Part shown: piece by piece, positions 13,809 to 21,012 of the stretch
How positions within the stretch are numbered: the stretch's first letter is position 1
How the letters are laid out: each line of letters begins with the position of its first letter
Source: JACQID01 sp035289125
Lineage (GTDB): Archaea > Aenigmatarchaeota > Aenigmatarchaeia > GW2011-AR5
NCBI GenBank assembly: GCA_035289125.1
Contig: DATDXW010000052.1
Location: 1 to 21,020 of the forward strand
Reading direction: 5' to 3'
Length of the DNA stretch: 21,020 nucleotides
The notes under the pieces: generated by a model
Seen by the model: the letters and a program-made list of their open reading frames with translations, nothing else
Database searches by the model: none
Told to the model about the DNA's origin: nothing
Position numbers and translations under genes: made by a program

Positions 13809-14034
13809 GATATATGCGCAAAGGGTTAAATTCGCTTTAAATTTTTTCGCGCATTCTTCCATGACGGTAACTACAGTGACATACGCGGGCAAGTTCACGA
13901 TGTTTTCAAAAGCCTGAATGGCGAAAACGAATACTCAAGAATTGTGGGCGCGGATATATGAATAACCTACTGCAAGAGCATCCTAAACAACAAAAGATAT
14001 GGTCTTCTCACTCCGCGACGCAAATATTACCAGG

Positions 14035-14418
14035 TTATTTCTTCTTCTCTATCAGAATGGCGTTCATCGTGCCGTCCTGCCCGGGACGACTGGTGATTTT
14101 TGCCAGACCCGCGTCCGTCTCGATTATACTGCCCTTGGCGAGTATGTTTCGCCTTGCGAACTGCATGTTTGCTGCGTTGTCCTTGACTGTTATTATTTTT
14201 GCCTTCATCGCTTTTCCGTCGCTTACAACGTTGACCGTATCCGCAACCATTATCATTCTTTTCTGGTTGCCGCCTCTTGTCCTTATAGCCTTTGCGTTCG
14301 GCTTGCCTATTGTAGCGGGGAAAAAGTCGCGTCCGGCTTCCATTCGCCTTTTCTTCCTGTGTGCGTAAATGAGCTTGCCTGTCGGCCCGCGCTTGGAGCG
14401 CTTCTTCCACTGCGTCAT
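14035..14418 (-). CDS. rps8e: 30S ribosomal protein S8e
   Basis: A 127-residue small-subunit protein specific to archaea and eukaryotes. The N-terminus QWKKRSKRGPTGKLIYAHRKKR is the S8e signature, followed by RDFFPATIG, KAIRTRGGNQK and a basic C-terminus (SRPGQDGTMNAILIEKKK). I start at ATG 14418, because the in-frame extension to 14439 adds residues that the family lacks, and the palindromic ATTTAAAT (14442-14449) is centred 27 bp upstream, giving a leaderless mRNA. It diverges from the LSm gene across 77 bp. Confidence 0.95.
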   Translation of the reverse strand: MTQWKKRSKRGPTGKLIYAHRKKRRMEAGRDFFPATIGKPNAKAIRTRGGNQKRMIMVADTVNVVSDGKAMKAKIITVKDNAANMQFARRNILAKGSIIETDAGLAKITSRPGQDGTMNAILIEKKK

Positions 14419-14441
14419 AACTTTGCTTTCCCAAATCAACT

Positions 14442-14449
14442 ATTTAAAT
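14442..14449. promoter_or_regulatory. Palindromic TATA box between S8e and LSm genes
   Basis: ATTTAAAT is centred 27 bp from the S8e ATG and about 50 bp from the LSm ATG. Used towards LSm it would give a leader of about 24 nt that contains GGAGGT, so one box could produce a leaderless and a leadered mRNA. Confidence 0.55.
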
Positions 14450-14495
14450 CTATCCGCAAATACAGAAGTATTCCAGATTTTGGAGGTTTTGTGAA

Positions 14496-14720
14496 ATGGA
14501 GAGGCCAATAGACGTTTTGAACAACGCGAAAGGAAAGAGAGTGCTGATAAGGCTCAAGAACGGAATGGAAATATCCGGGCTTTTGCAGGCAATGGATTTG
14601 CATCTGAACATGTGGATAGAGAATTCTGACCAGACAATGAATGAAAAGACGACAAAGCTTGGCACTGTTCTCGTCCGCGGCGACAACATTCTTTATGTGT
14701 CCCCTGAAAAAGGAGACTAA
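14496..14720 (+). CDS. Archaeal Sm-like protein (SmAP)
   Basis: A 74-residue Lsm protein that should form a ring-shaped oligomer binding U-rich RNA. The Sm1 motif spans KRVLIRLKNGMEISGLLQAMDLHLNMWIENS (about 14-44), with the characteristic G and D/N residues of the RNA pocket, and Sm2 is LGTVLVRGDNILYVSP (about 55-70). GGAGGT (14482-14487) is eight bases upstream of the ATG. The L37e gene follows on the same strand after 116 bp. The LSm-L37e pairing recurs in archaea and supports both calls. Confidence 0.95.
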   Translation: MERPIDVLNNAKGKRVLIRLKNGMEISGLLQAMDLHLNMWIENSDQTMNEKTTKLGTVLVRGDNILYVSPEKGD

Positions 14721-14744
14721 AACGAATAGGAATTCGCCAATGAC

Positions 14745-14816
14745 AATAATATGTGATACGACTTGTGAACGAAGTGAGCGAGGGGCATGAGTATACTTAT
14801 GGATAATATGGCATCG
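14745..14816 (+). repeat. Dispersed intergenic repeat, copy B
   Basis: Contains GTGATACGAC (14753-14762), GAACGAAGTG, GTATAC and GGATAATATGGCATCG (14801-14816). The last 16 bases are identical to copy A upstream of prf1. The spacing between modules is slightly longer than in copy A. Confidence 0.65.
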
Positions 14817-14836
14817 ACTTGCGGAGCAGGGGGATT

Positions 14837-15067
14837 ATGACTAAGGGAACACCCAGCTTCGGCAAGCATCAGACGATTTCCCACATAAACTGCCGGAGGT
14901 GCGGCCGTCACAGTTACCACATTAAAAAACAGTCATGTTCTGCGTGCGGCTTTCCCCGTTCCAAGATTCGTCAGGAATCGTGGCGAAGAAAACTGACGAA
15001 CAGAAGCGCGCGCAAATCCGTCAAGATTCTGCACATGAAGCAGAAGACTGCGTATCGGGGCAAGTAG
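14837..15067 (+). CDS. rpl37e: 50S ribosomal protein L37e
   Basis: A 76-residue zinc-ribbon ribosomal protein of archaea and eukaryotes. The N-terminus TKGTPSFGK is the family signature. The zinc site is C19/C22 (CRRC) and C34/C37 (CSAC), followed by an arginine/lysine-rich tail. I start at ATG 14837, where AGGGGG lies just upstream and the family N-terminus begins; the in-frame 14819 start adds an atypical MRSRGI. A 10-codon ORF beginning inside the upstream repeat ends with a TGA overlapping this ATG. The stop is TAG. Confidence 0.95.
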   Translation: MTKGTPSFGKHQTISHINCRRCGRHSYHIKKQSCSACGFPRSKIRQESWRRKLTNRSARKSVKILHMKQKTAYRGK

Positions 15068-15112
15068 TTTTTTCTTTATTGTATTCTAAAACTTTTCGTT
15101 CCATTCTCTCGT

Positions 15113-15532
15113 ATGGAATGGGCAGGTTATCTTGCTCTGGCGTTCGTTTCTTACAGCGCACAGGGGCTCCTGTTCAAGTATGCCGCGCATCACGGATGCG
15201 ACAAATACCTCACGACATTCTACGTCATGCTTGTGGTATTCTGTTTATCCGCCGTTATATCGCTCATCTTGGGCGTAGGCGCCGTAACGTCTACGGGCGT
15301 CTTGGCAGCAGCGATAAGCGGCTCAACTTACGCGCTCTATAATATTTTCAGAGTTGGCGCGCTTCTGGAAATACCGGCAAGCATCGTTTATCCGCTCCTG
15401 AGACTTTACAACGCGCCTCTTCTTTTCCTGCTGGTGGCGTTCACTGGCGAAACCATGACAGCGTATAATGCCGCGGGCGTCCTGCTTGCGCTGGCGTCCG
15501 TCTATCTCTTGAGCAACGGTGAAGAGAAATGA
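15113..15532 (+). CDS. Half-size DMT (EamA-like) transporter, subunit 1
   Basis: A 139-residue integral membrane protein with about five hydrophobic helices (near 4-27, 32-55, 58-79, 86-110 and 118-135) and no large soluble part. Helices, glycines and prolines (PASIVYPLLRLYNAP) resemble one EamA repeat of the drug/metabolite transporter superfamily, where full proteins have ten helices from two such repeats. It lies 45 bp after L37e. Its stop overlaps the ATG of the next half-transporter (ATGA, 15529-15532), so translation is probably coupled and the two form a heterodimer. Substrate unknown. Confidence 0.72.
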   Translation: MEWAGYLALAFVSYSAQGLLFKYAAHHGCDKYLTTFYVMLVVFCLSAVISLILGVGAVTSTGVLAAAISGSTYALYNIFRVGALLEIPASIVYPLLRLYNAPLLFLLVAFTGETMTAYNAAGVLLALASVYLLSNGEEK

Positions 15533-15942
15533 ATGCAGGAAAGAAGTATCTGGCGATGGCGTTTGTCACGATAGTGATATCCTCATTCTTTCTGAAGGAA
15601 GGCGCGATGAACGCCGAGCCTCTTATGTTCGCTACGATTGCCTACGGCATCGGCACGGTTGTGGCGTATCTGGCGCATCGCAAGGATATCCGTTCTGTGG
15701 ATGAAAAACATCGTGGTAATTCGCTAAAGTTCGGTACGGTTATAGGCGTAGCCAACTTCTTCGGCGTTTACCTGATATTGAAGGCGCTGGAAACGGGTCC
15801 GGGCACCGTGATATTCCCCGTTCTCAGCCTGAGCCTTGCCGTGATAGCGCTGGTGTCAATAGCGGCATTCAAGGAGAGACTCAACGCAAAAGGAAAATTG
15901 GGTTTGATGCTTGCTTTGCTTTCCGTGCTGCTATTACAATAA
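15529..15942 (+). CDS. Half-size DMT (EamA-like) transporter, subunit 2
   Basis: A 137-residue membrane protein, again with about five helices (near 7-24, 31-49, 65-87, 93-115 and 120-137). SVDEKHRGN between helices 2 and 3 is the only clearly polar loop. The end GPGTVIFPVLSLSLAVIALVSIAAFKERLNAKGKLGLMLALLSVLLL matches the typical EamA C-terminal half: helix, basic loop with E-R-L, helix. It overlaps the upstream half by four bases. Together the pair has the content of one full EamA protein split in two. An SMR-like heteromer is the alternative reading. Confidence 0.75.
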   Translation: MNAGKKYLAMAFVTIVISSFFLKEGAMNAEPLMFATIAYGIGTVVAYLAHRKDIRSVDEKHRGNSLKFGTVIGVANFFGVYLILKALETGPGTVIFPVLSLSLAVIALVSIAAFKERLNAKGKLGLMLALLSVLLLQ

Positions 15943-15979
15943 AAGGTTATTAAAGATTTTTGCGCATTCTTATGGAGAA

Positions 15980-16088
15980 GGGCTCGTAGCTCAGTCTGGT
16001 TAGAGCGCCTGCCTCTTAATCCGGAAAGCTCCGTCGCTTTTCCGGAAAAGTCAGCAGGATGCCGCGAGTTCAAATCTCGTCGGGCCCA
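15980..16088 (+). tRNA. tRNA-Lys(CTT) with a 34-nt intron
   Basis: Acceptor GGGCTCG/CGGGCCC plus A73; D arm GCTC/GAGC; anticodon stem CCTGC/GCAGG; T arm GCGAG-TTCAAAT-CTCGT. The mature anticodon loop is CTCTTAA (anticodon CTT). The intron (16019-16052) sits at 37/38 and folds into a canonical archaeal bulge-helix-bulge: bulge TAA, 4-bp helix CTCT/AAAG with one C-A mismatch, bulge TCA, then a long inner stem TCCGGAAA/TTTTCCGGA. CCA is not encoded. A TATA-like TTATTAAAG lies about 25 bp upstream. Confidence 0.95.
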
Positions 16089-16115
16089 TATTTTATTCCT
16101 AACGTGAAGAACCAA

Positions 16116-16208
16116 TATCGCGCAACAGTCATCTCGCGCCGAGTATATATGGGATGCGATGCGCGAAGTGCAGGACATATCAGTATCGCACAACAGTCAT
16201 CTCGCGCC
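16116..16208 (+). repeat. Direct repeat pair flanking a dispersed-repeat core
   Basis: TATCGCGCAACAGTCATCTC (start of the 25-bp copy at 16116-16140) recurs at 16184-16208 with 24 of 25 bases identical and a 68-bp period. Between the copies is GGGATGCGATGCGCGAAGTG (16151-16170), a relative of the core of copies A-C. The second copy forms the last codons of the gene at 16180-16959. Confidence 0.65.
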
Positions 16209-16959
16209 CCACGATATTCATTTGGCGTGCGCCAGTATCAATGCCCGTCCATTTTCCGTCGGGAGCGCGCGAATATCGCAGGAATGCCACAGCAGTATTA
16301 GACTGCCTTCCGCAACCTAATTGCTCTCTGCCTGCATAAGGCAGTTTATAATTCCCGGAAATGCCGGCAATTCTGCCGCCGCCGTTATAATGGAACCTGA
16401 CTGCAGGAGGAAACGCCAGAACGCCGTGTTCCAGTTCTTCCAGCGGCACGGCACTTGATACAAGTTTGTCATAGAAGTCCCTGGGCACAGGCGTAGTAGT
16501 AAGCGCCCACCGTATGCTATCGTCAAGCACGGAAAGAACCCCACCCCTGAAAACGTTCCCTATACCGTTGTTTCTGGCGTCTTCATCAAGCGTGGTTATT
16601 TGAAGGAGCAGGGCAGTGTCTCCCTTCATTTCTCCGAAACCCGTCCACGTCTCGCCTGAAGTTATATGACAGTACGTGGGATGTTTCTCTGTCAGTCTAT
16701 GAGGTTCGCCCTTCACATCGGCTACGCCGGTTTGCAAAACAATAAGCGGGCTTCCAAGTTGCCTGTCCAATACTTCCCTGCCGACATAAACTCTGTTACC
16801 TGCTCCATCCACCATACGGTTCATTTCACTGTTATCTTTCGGACCGAACGCTCCCCACTCATCTCGTAGCCCGCACTCTATAGTGGCAAGAGCACGACGC
16901 TCGTCTCTCATATTATAAAGCGTGTCTATCGCCATCGTCCTTTGCGCCGTAACTGTCAT
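16180..16959 (-). CDS. Unknown protein coupled to metG, possibly GNAT-like
   Basis: A 259-residue soluble protein that I cannot assign firmly. The central part has LLLQITTLDEDARNNGIGNVFRGG (about 117-140), which resembles the strand plus R/QxxGxG/A acetyl-CoA loop of GNAT acetyltransferases, and it ends with a FHYNGGGRIAGISGNYK-like segment of the kind seen late in that fold. Both are weak hints. No transmembrane helix or signal peptide is visible. Its ATG overlaps the metG TGA by four bases (ATGA), so it is the last gene of the trpS-metG operon. The C-terminal residues REMTVVRY are encoded by a repeat unit that also occurs just outside the gene, so the original stop may have been replaced. 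Confidence 0.55.
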   Translation of the reverse strand: MTVTAQRTMAIDTLYNMRDERRALATIECGLRDEWGAFGPKDNSEMNRMVDGAGNRVYVGREVLDRQLGSPLIVLQTGVADVKGEPHRLTEKHPTYCHITSGETWTGFGEMKGDTALLLQITTLDEDARNNGIGNVFRGGVLSVLDDSIRWALTTTPVPRDFYDKLVSSAVPLEELEHGVLAFPPAVRFHYNGGGRIAGISGNYKLPYAGREQLGCGRQSNTAVAFLRYSRAPDGKWTGIDTGARQMNIVGREMTVVRY

Positions 16960-18827
16960 CTTATCTTTTCCCCATTCTTTATTTTCTTTAGAGTGACGAG
17001 CAGCGACGCCTCGCTTCCAGCAGCAAGAAGCATTCCCTGCGATTCAACGCCCCGTATCTTCGCCGGCTCAAGATTGGCGGCGATTATCACCTGTTTTCCT
17101 TTCAGCTCTTCGGGCGTGTAGAAACCTTTTATTCCGGCAACTATCTGCCTCTTCTCGCTGCCAAGATTCACCGTCAGAATGTAAAGCTTCTGCGCGTCCG
17201 GATGCTCCTTAACGTCTTCCACTGTAGCTGTGCGCAAATCCAGCTTCTGAAACTCTTTCAGCGGTATCATCCCGTTTTTCGCCTCTATCGTATCCTTATT
17301 ATCCGCGGGCATTGATTTAACCTTGCCGCCGTCTTCTATGGGAATGAAAAGCTTTAGAGGTTCTACGCTATTTCCAGAAACAAACGTGCCTATGGTTTTC
17401 ACGTCGCGTTTTGCGCCCAGCGATTTTAATGCCTTTTCGGAGGCGAACGGGATGAAAGGCCATAACAATATTGATATGTCCCGCATCTTGTTCGCGGCGA
17501 AGTGCAATGCGTCAGCAGAGCCTTTCGGATTCTCCCACGGCTTCGCCTGCTGGAAGTAGCGGTTAAGTTCCGTGCACAACGACATTATTTTGTCCAGCAC
17601 CTCGTTTAGTTTGCGCTCTTCCATCAGTTTCTTCGCTTCTTCCGTGCGCACGGAAAAAATTTTATCAACGCCTTTTTCTTCGTTGCCGAGCTTTCCCGGA
17701 GGCACTTTGCCATTGAAATTCGCGCCGATGAACGACGTTATCCTGTAAAGCAAATTGGAATAGTTAGAAGCCAACTCGCTGTTGCTTCGCTGGATTAACG
17801 ACCGCTCGGAAAAATCACCGTCTTCAAACGGCGAAATTTCACGAAGCATGAAGAAACGCAACGCGTCTGCGCCATACTTGTTTATGAGTAGCGTCGGGTC
17901 AACGACGTTGCCCAACGACTTGGACATTTTCTGCCCGTTAACGGTAATGTAACCGTGGACGAAAAGGCTTTTCGGCAACTTCAGCCCGGCTGATAATAAT
18001 ATAGCTGGCCAATAGACGGCATGGAAGCGCATTATTCCCTTGCCGATGACGTGGCAGTCGGCCGGCCACCATTTTTTGTAGCTTTTTGCATCCCTGTCAA
18101 AGCCCACGGCCGTCTGGTAAATGTTGAGCGCGTCAAACCAAACGTACATTATCTGCCCGCCGTCTGAAGGCACGGGAACGCCCCATCCCTTTGCGCGGGC
18201 GCGGGAACGCGATATTGAGAAATCTTCCAAGCCGCTCTTGATGAAAGAAAGAACTTCATTCTTGCGCGATTTCGGCACGATTTTAAGCCCGTCTGATTCT
18301 ATGAGCTTTTCCAATTTTTTCGCGTAACGTGATAGTCTAAAAAAATAATTCTCCTCTTCCACCACGTCCGGCTTCTTCAGGTGCTCCGGGCAGAGCCCGT
18401 TGCTCAGTTCGCTCTCCGCGTAGAATGCCTCGCATCCCACGCAGTAAAGCCCTTTATACTTTTTCCTGTATATGTCTCCCGCTTTATCGCACAGTTTCCA
18501 GAGCTTCTGCGCGCTTTTGGCGTGGTAATGAAGCGATGAACGCACAAAAGCGGAATAAGAAAGCCCCATAGAATCCATGAGCTCCTTGAATTTTGCCGCG
18601 TTCCTTTCGCAAAGTTCACCCGGTGTTATACCTTCTTTTTCAGCCGCCTGCACGTTCTTAAGGCTGTTTTCATCCGAGCCCGTGGCAAGAAATACGCCGT
18701 CACCGAACAGTTTGTGCCATCGCGCTATCGCGTCCGTCTGAACGAATTCAAGCGCATGCCCGATGTGCGGAGCGGCGTTTACGTAAGGTATTGCGGTGGT
18801 TATGTAGAACTTGTTCTTCGCTGGCAT
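16956..18827 (-). CDS. metG: Methionyl-tRNA synthetase, bacterial type, with C-terminal tRNA-binding domain
   Basis: A 623-residue class I synthetase that charges tRNA-Met. HIGH is at 21-24 and KMSKS at 300-304. The CP domain has a single zinc knuckle (C129, C132, C146, H149: YCVGC...LCPEH), and the text around it (GLYCVGCEAFYAE, NYFFRLSRY, SISR, YVWFDAL) is that of bacterial Thermus-like enzymes; archaeal MetRS normally has two knuckles. Residues about 524-623 form an EMAPII/Trbp111-like OB domain (DLRTATVEDVKEHPDAQKLY...VAGI...NLEPAKIRGVESQGMLLAA). A TTAAAT box about 25 bp upstream of the ATG could drive it separately from trpS, which ends 42 bp away. It overlaps the next gene by ATGA. Confidence 0.93.
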   Translation of the reverse strand: MPAKNKFYITTAIPYVNAAPHIGHALEFVQTDAIARWHKLFGDGVFLATGSDENSLKNVQAAEKEGITPGELCERNAAKFKELMDSMGLSYSAFVRSSLHYHAKSAQKLWKLCDKAGDIYRKKYKGLYCVGCEAFYAESELSNGLCPEHLKKPDVVEEENYFFRLSRYAKKLEKLIESDGLKIVPKSRKNEVLSFIKSGLEDFSISRSRARAKGWGVPVPSDGGQIMYVWFDALNIYQTAVGFDRDAKSYKKWWPADCHVIGKGIMRFHAVYWPAILLSAGLKLPKSLFVHGYITVNGQKMSKSLGNVVDPTLLINKYGADALRFFMLREISPFEDGDFSERSLIQRSNSELASNYSNLLYRITSFIGANFNGKVPPGKLGNEEKGVDKIFSVRTEEAKKLMEERKLNEVLDKIMSLCTELNRYFQQAKPWENPKGSADALHFAANKMRDISILLWPFIPFASEKALKSLGAKRDVKTIGTFVSGNSVEPLKLFIPIEDGGKVKSMPADNKDTIEAKNGMIPLKEFQKLDLRTATVEDVKEHPDAQKLYILTVNLGSEKRQIVAGIKGFYTPEELKGKQVIIAANLEPAKIRGVESQGMLLAAGSEASLLVTLKKIKNGEKIR

Positions 18828-18869
18828 GAACTTATTTATAATTCAACGATTTAATAGTTTGACTTTCGC

Positions 18870-19964
18870 TTATTGAATCAAGAACTTCTTGATGAGCTTT
18901 CTGGCTTTTTCTTTCCGTTGCTGGTGCTCGCGCAAAAAGCGTTCCACCCTGTCCGTTAGCAGCTTCTTTATTTCTCCGCTTGTCATAGCGCCGCTCCTGA
19001 AAGCTTTCTCTATTTCGCCGAGTTTCGCGTCGTCCTCTTCAAACATAAACTTGAGATACTGGAACGCCACATCTTTCTCCGTGTCGCCGCCTTTCGCGCG
19101 ATGCTCCTCCAGCGACGCGCCGCCCCCGGAAAAGGCGCGCATGATTTTCTTTCTCGCTACTGCCGGCTCATCGTTAAGATATATGCACGTCTCCGGCTTG
19201 CTACCGCTCATTTTTCCGCCCTGCAGGCCTGGCATGAATTTATGATACGTGGACGAGGGCTTGACAAAGCCTTCTTTTTCGGCTACGTCTCTGACTAAAC
19301 GAAGATAAGGGTCCTGATCCAGACCAACTGGCACAACCGTAGGCTTTGGCCCGCCGTATTCGCGCAGTTGCGGAAAGAGTATGTGCGCCGACTGCATGAC
19401 AGTGTAGAATATCTGCCCAACGTTCGTGTCATTAGTGAAGCCGAATATCGCCTTTATCGTGGAAAAAGTAGCACGGCGCGACAACTTAACCGCCAACTCG
19501 TATGCTTTCGGCGTGCGCGTGGAAACAAATATTTTAGTCTTTTCCGGCTCAAAGCCGACGGCTATTATGCTGGGTATGACCTCCTTGTATGCAAAGTCTG
19601 TCGTCTTGTCCAAATCATCACTCTTCTTGAAAACGTACGTCTCGTCGTTGGAAATAGGCAGATAAAAAGTCCCGCCCAACTTCTGGAAGAACAAAGCCTG
19701 CTTCAAAAAGAAAAGATTGCCGAGATGAAGCTCGCCGGACGGGTTAAAGCCCGTGAGCACGGCAAAAGGCTTTTTGTTTTTTGCTGATTCAAGTATCGCG
19801 CCCAAGTCACGGTGTGCAAAGATTATACCGCGCCTAAACATCATGCTCGGATTCGGCACTTTGCCTGCCACCGTGTCTATTGGCTCGACGCCGAATTCAC
19901 GCATGAGCTTTTGGTAATCTATCTCGTCTTCAACGCCGCTCACTGTCATTTTTGCCATTATCAT
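18870..19964 (-). CDS. trpS: Tryptophanyl-tRNA synthetase, archaeal/eukaryal type
   Basis: A 364-residue class I synthetase. The ATP signature is GELHLGN (78-83, with Asn in place of the last His of HxGH) and the second is KMSGS (251-255). VPVGLDQDPYLRLVRD and YHKFMPGLQGGKM mark it as TrpRS rather than TyrRS. The N-terminus has about 60 residues before the Rossmann fold, as in archaeal TrpRS, and the C-terminus is lysine-rich. Start choices are 19964 (MIMAKM) or internal ATGs at 19958 and 19949; GGAGA lies just upstream. It follows the racemase by 26 bp and precedes metG by 42 bp. Confidence 0.9.
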   Translation of the reverse strand: MIMAKMTVSGVEDEIDYQKLMREFGVEPIDTVAGKVPNPSMMFRRGIIFAHRDLGAILESAKNKKPFAVLTGFNPSGELHLGNLFFLKQALFFQKLGGTFYLPISNDETYVFKKSDDLDKTTDFAYKEVIPSIIAVGFEPEKTKIFVSTRTPKAYELAVKLSRRATFSTIKAIFGFTNDTNVGQIFYTVMQSAHILFPQLREYGGPKPTVVPVGLDQDPYLRLVRDVAEKEGFVKPSSTYHKFMPGLQGGKMSGSKPETCIYLNDEPAVARKKIMRAFSGGGASLEEHRAKGGDTEKDVAFQYLKFMFEEDDAKLGEIEKAFRSGAMTSGEIKKLLTDRVERFLREHQQRKEKARKLIKKFLIQ

Positions 19965-19990
19965 CCTTTCTCCTTGTCTGGTTAAATGCT

Positions 19991-20686
19991 TTACCGCGGC
20001 TTTTTAGCGTGCATCTCGTTAAAAACCGAATCAAGCAGCACGCTCATGCTGTCTATAATGGTGCCATTCTTTGTGTTCAGCAAAAGTTGCAAATCTGTGC
20101 AGCCCATGACGACCGATTCCGCACCACGATTCGTCATGTCGTTGATTATGCCGTTCAGTATTTTTACGTCCGTGCCTACGGTTTCATTCCTTACCGCCCT
20201 GTATATGATGCCGGATATGCACGTCTGCTGTGCCGTGGTGGGCAATATCGTGCGGACGCCGACGGCGCGGAGAGGGCTGGAATAAAGCTCGCTCTCCAGA
20301 GTATTTGCCGTAGAAAGCACGCCTACCTTTCTCAACCCTGCATTTTTTATGAAACCGATGGTTTCTTCTATTATGCTCAAAACGGGGGCGGGAGATACTT
20401 CCAGCAAGTGTTCTATGAAAACGTGGATTGTATTGCAAGGTATTGCTATGAAATCTGCTCCGGAATTGTTCAGCCGCGTAATGCTGTTAATCAGATAGGG
20501 CAACATGGCGCGCTCGCTATACGAATTTAACACTACTTCTTTCTCCAACGCAAAAGGGAACGAAACGCTGTCTATGATTACCGGCGGATACGAGTCGCAT
20601 TTCTGCCTGCACTTTTTTACTAAAGCCTCATAAAACTTTGCCGTAGTCGCCGGACCCAATCCTCCTATTATGCCTGCAGTTCTCAT
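19991..20686 (-). CDS. Aspartate/glutamate racemase family protein
   Basis: A 231-residue two-domain cofactor-independent racemase. The two catalytic cysteines sit in symmetric motifs, C84 in AIPCNTIH and C196 in VMGCTDLQ. The N-terminus GIIGGLGPATTAKFYE is characteristic of aspartate racemases. It would interconvert L- and D-aspartate (or glutamate). Its ATG overlaps the TGA of the upstream gene (20683-20686), and trpS follows after 26 bp, so it lies inside an operon of tRNA synthetases; the reason for that pairing is not evident. A hydantoin-racemase or maleate-isomerase relative is less likely. Confidence 0.88.
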   Translation of the reverse strand: MRTAGIIGGLGPATTAKFYEALVKKCRQKCDSYPPVIIDSVSFPFALEKEVVLNSYSERAMLPYLINSITRLNNSGADFIAIPCNTIHVFIEHLLEVSPAPVLSIIEETIGFIKNAGLRKVGVLSTANTLESELYSSPLRAVGVRTILPTTAQQTCISGIIYRAVRNETVGTDVKILNGIINDMTNRGAESVVMGCTDLQLLLNTKNGTIIDSMSVLLDSVFNEMHAKKPR

Positions 20687-21012
20687 TCTCTGCCGCCTCT
20701 TTCTCCATACGGCATTTCAAACACAGCGCACTGCCCGGAACATTCCTCATATTGCGAAAAGCCCGGATGTCCGCACTCCACGGATTTAGGTTCGTCGTAT
20801 CCATGGTCGTATATGTCCCGTGTTATCCGCACGAACGGGCATCGTATGTATCTCGGCACGTCCCTTTGTCTCCTCTTTCCCGGGCAGTAAGGCGCAATTA
20901 TTACGGGCATGAATCGATGCCTGCCTTCCTGTTGTATCATCATCTGCTTCGGCTCTTGCATTAACTCCCTGTATGATGCCGTTCCACCACAGTCATCAGA
21001 GCCAATCCACAT
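20683..21012 (-). CDS. Cys-containing hypothetical protein, first visible gene of the racemase operon
   Basis: A 109-residue protein (from the first ATG) of unknown function. Cysteines at about 8, 43, 58, 80, 91 and 95 (including EECSGQC), arginine-rich segments (PGKRRQRDVPRYIRCPFVR) and no hydrophobic helix suggest a metal-binding soluble protein. The frame stays open for the few bases left to the window edge, so a longer N-terminus cannot be excluded. The end overlaps the racemase start by four bases, which implies coupled translation. I recognise no family. Confidence 0.55.
   Translation of the reverse strand: MWIGSDDCGGTASYRELMQEPKQMMIQQEGRHRFMPVIIAPYCPGKRRQRDVPRYIRCPFVRITRDIYDHGYDEPKSVECGHPGFSQYEECSGQCAVFEMPYGERGGRE

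Noticed and set aside
13809..13898. N-terminal extension of TatD
   Set aside because: Family proteins begin at M-x-DTHCH; the extension overlaps an AT-rich promoter-like box.
13861..13965. Two tiny plus-strand ORFs (18 and 15 codons) in one frame between tatD and S8e
   Set aside because: No Shine-Dalgarno and no sequence pattern; unlike the Cys/Lys pair, nothing supports translation.
16116..16208. CRISPR-like repeats
   Set aside because: Only two copies, the spacing is filled by another repeat core, and no cas genes are present.
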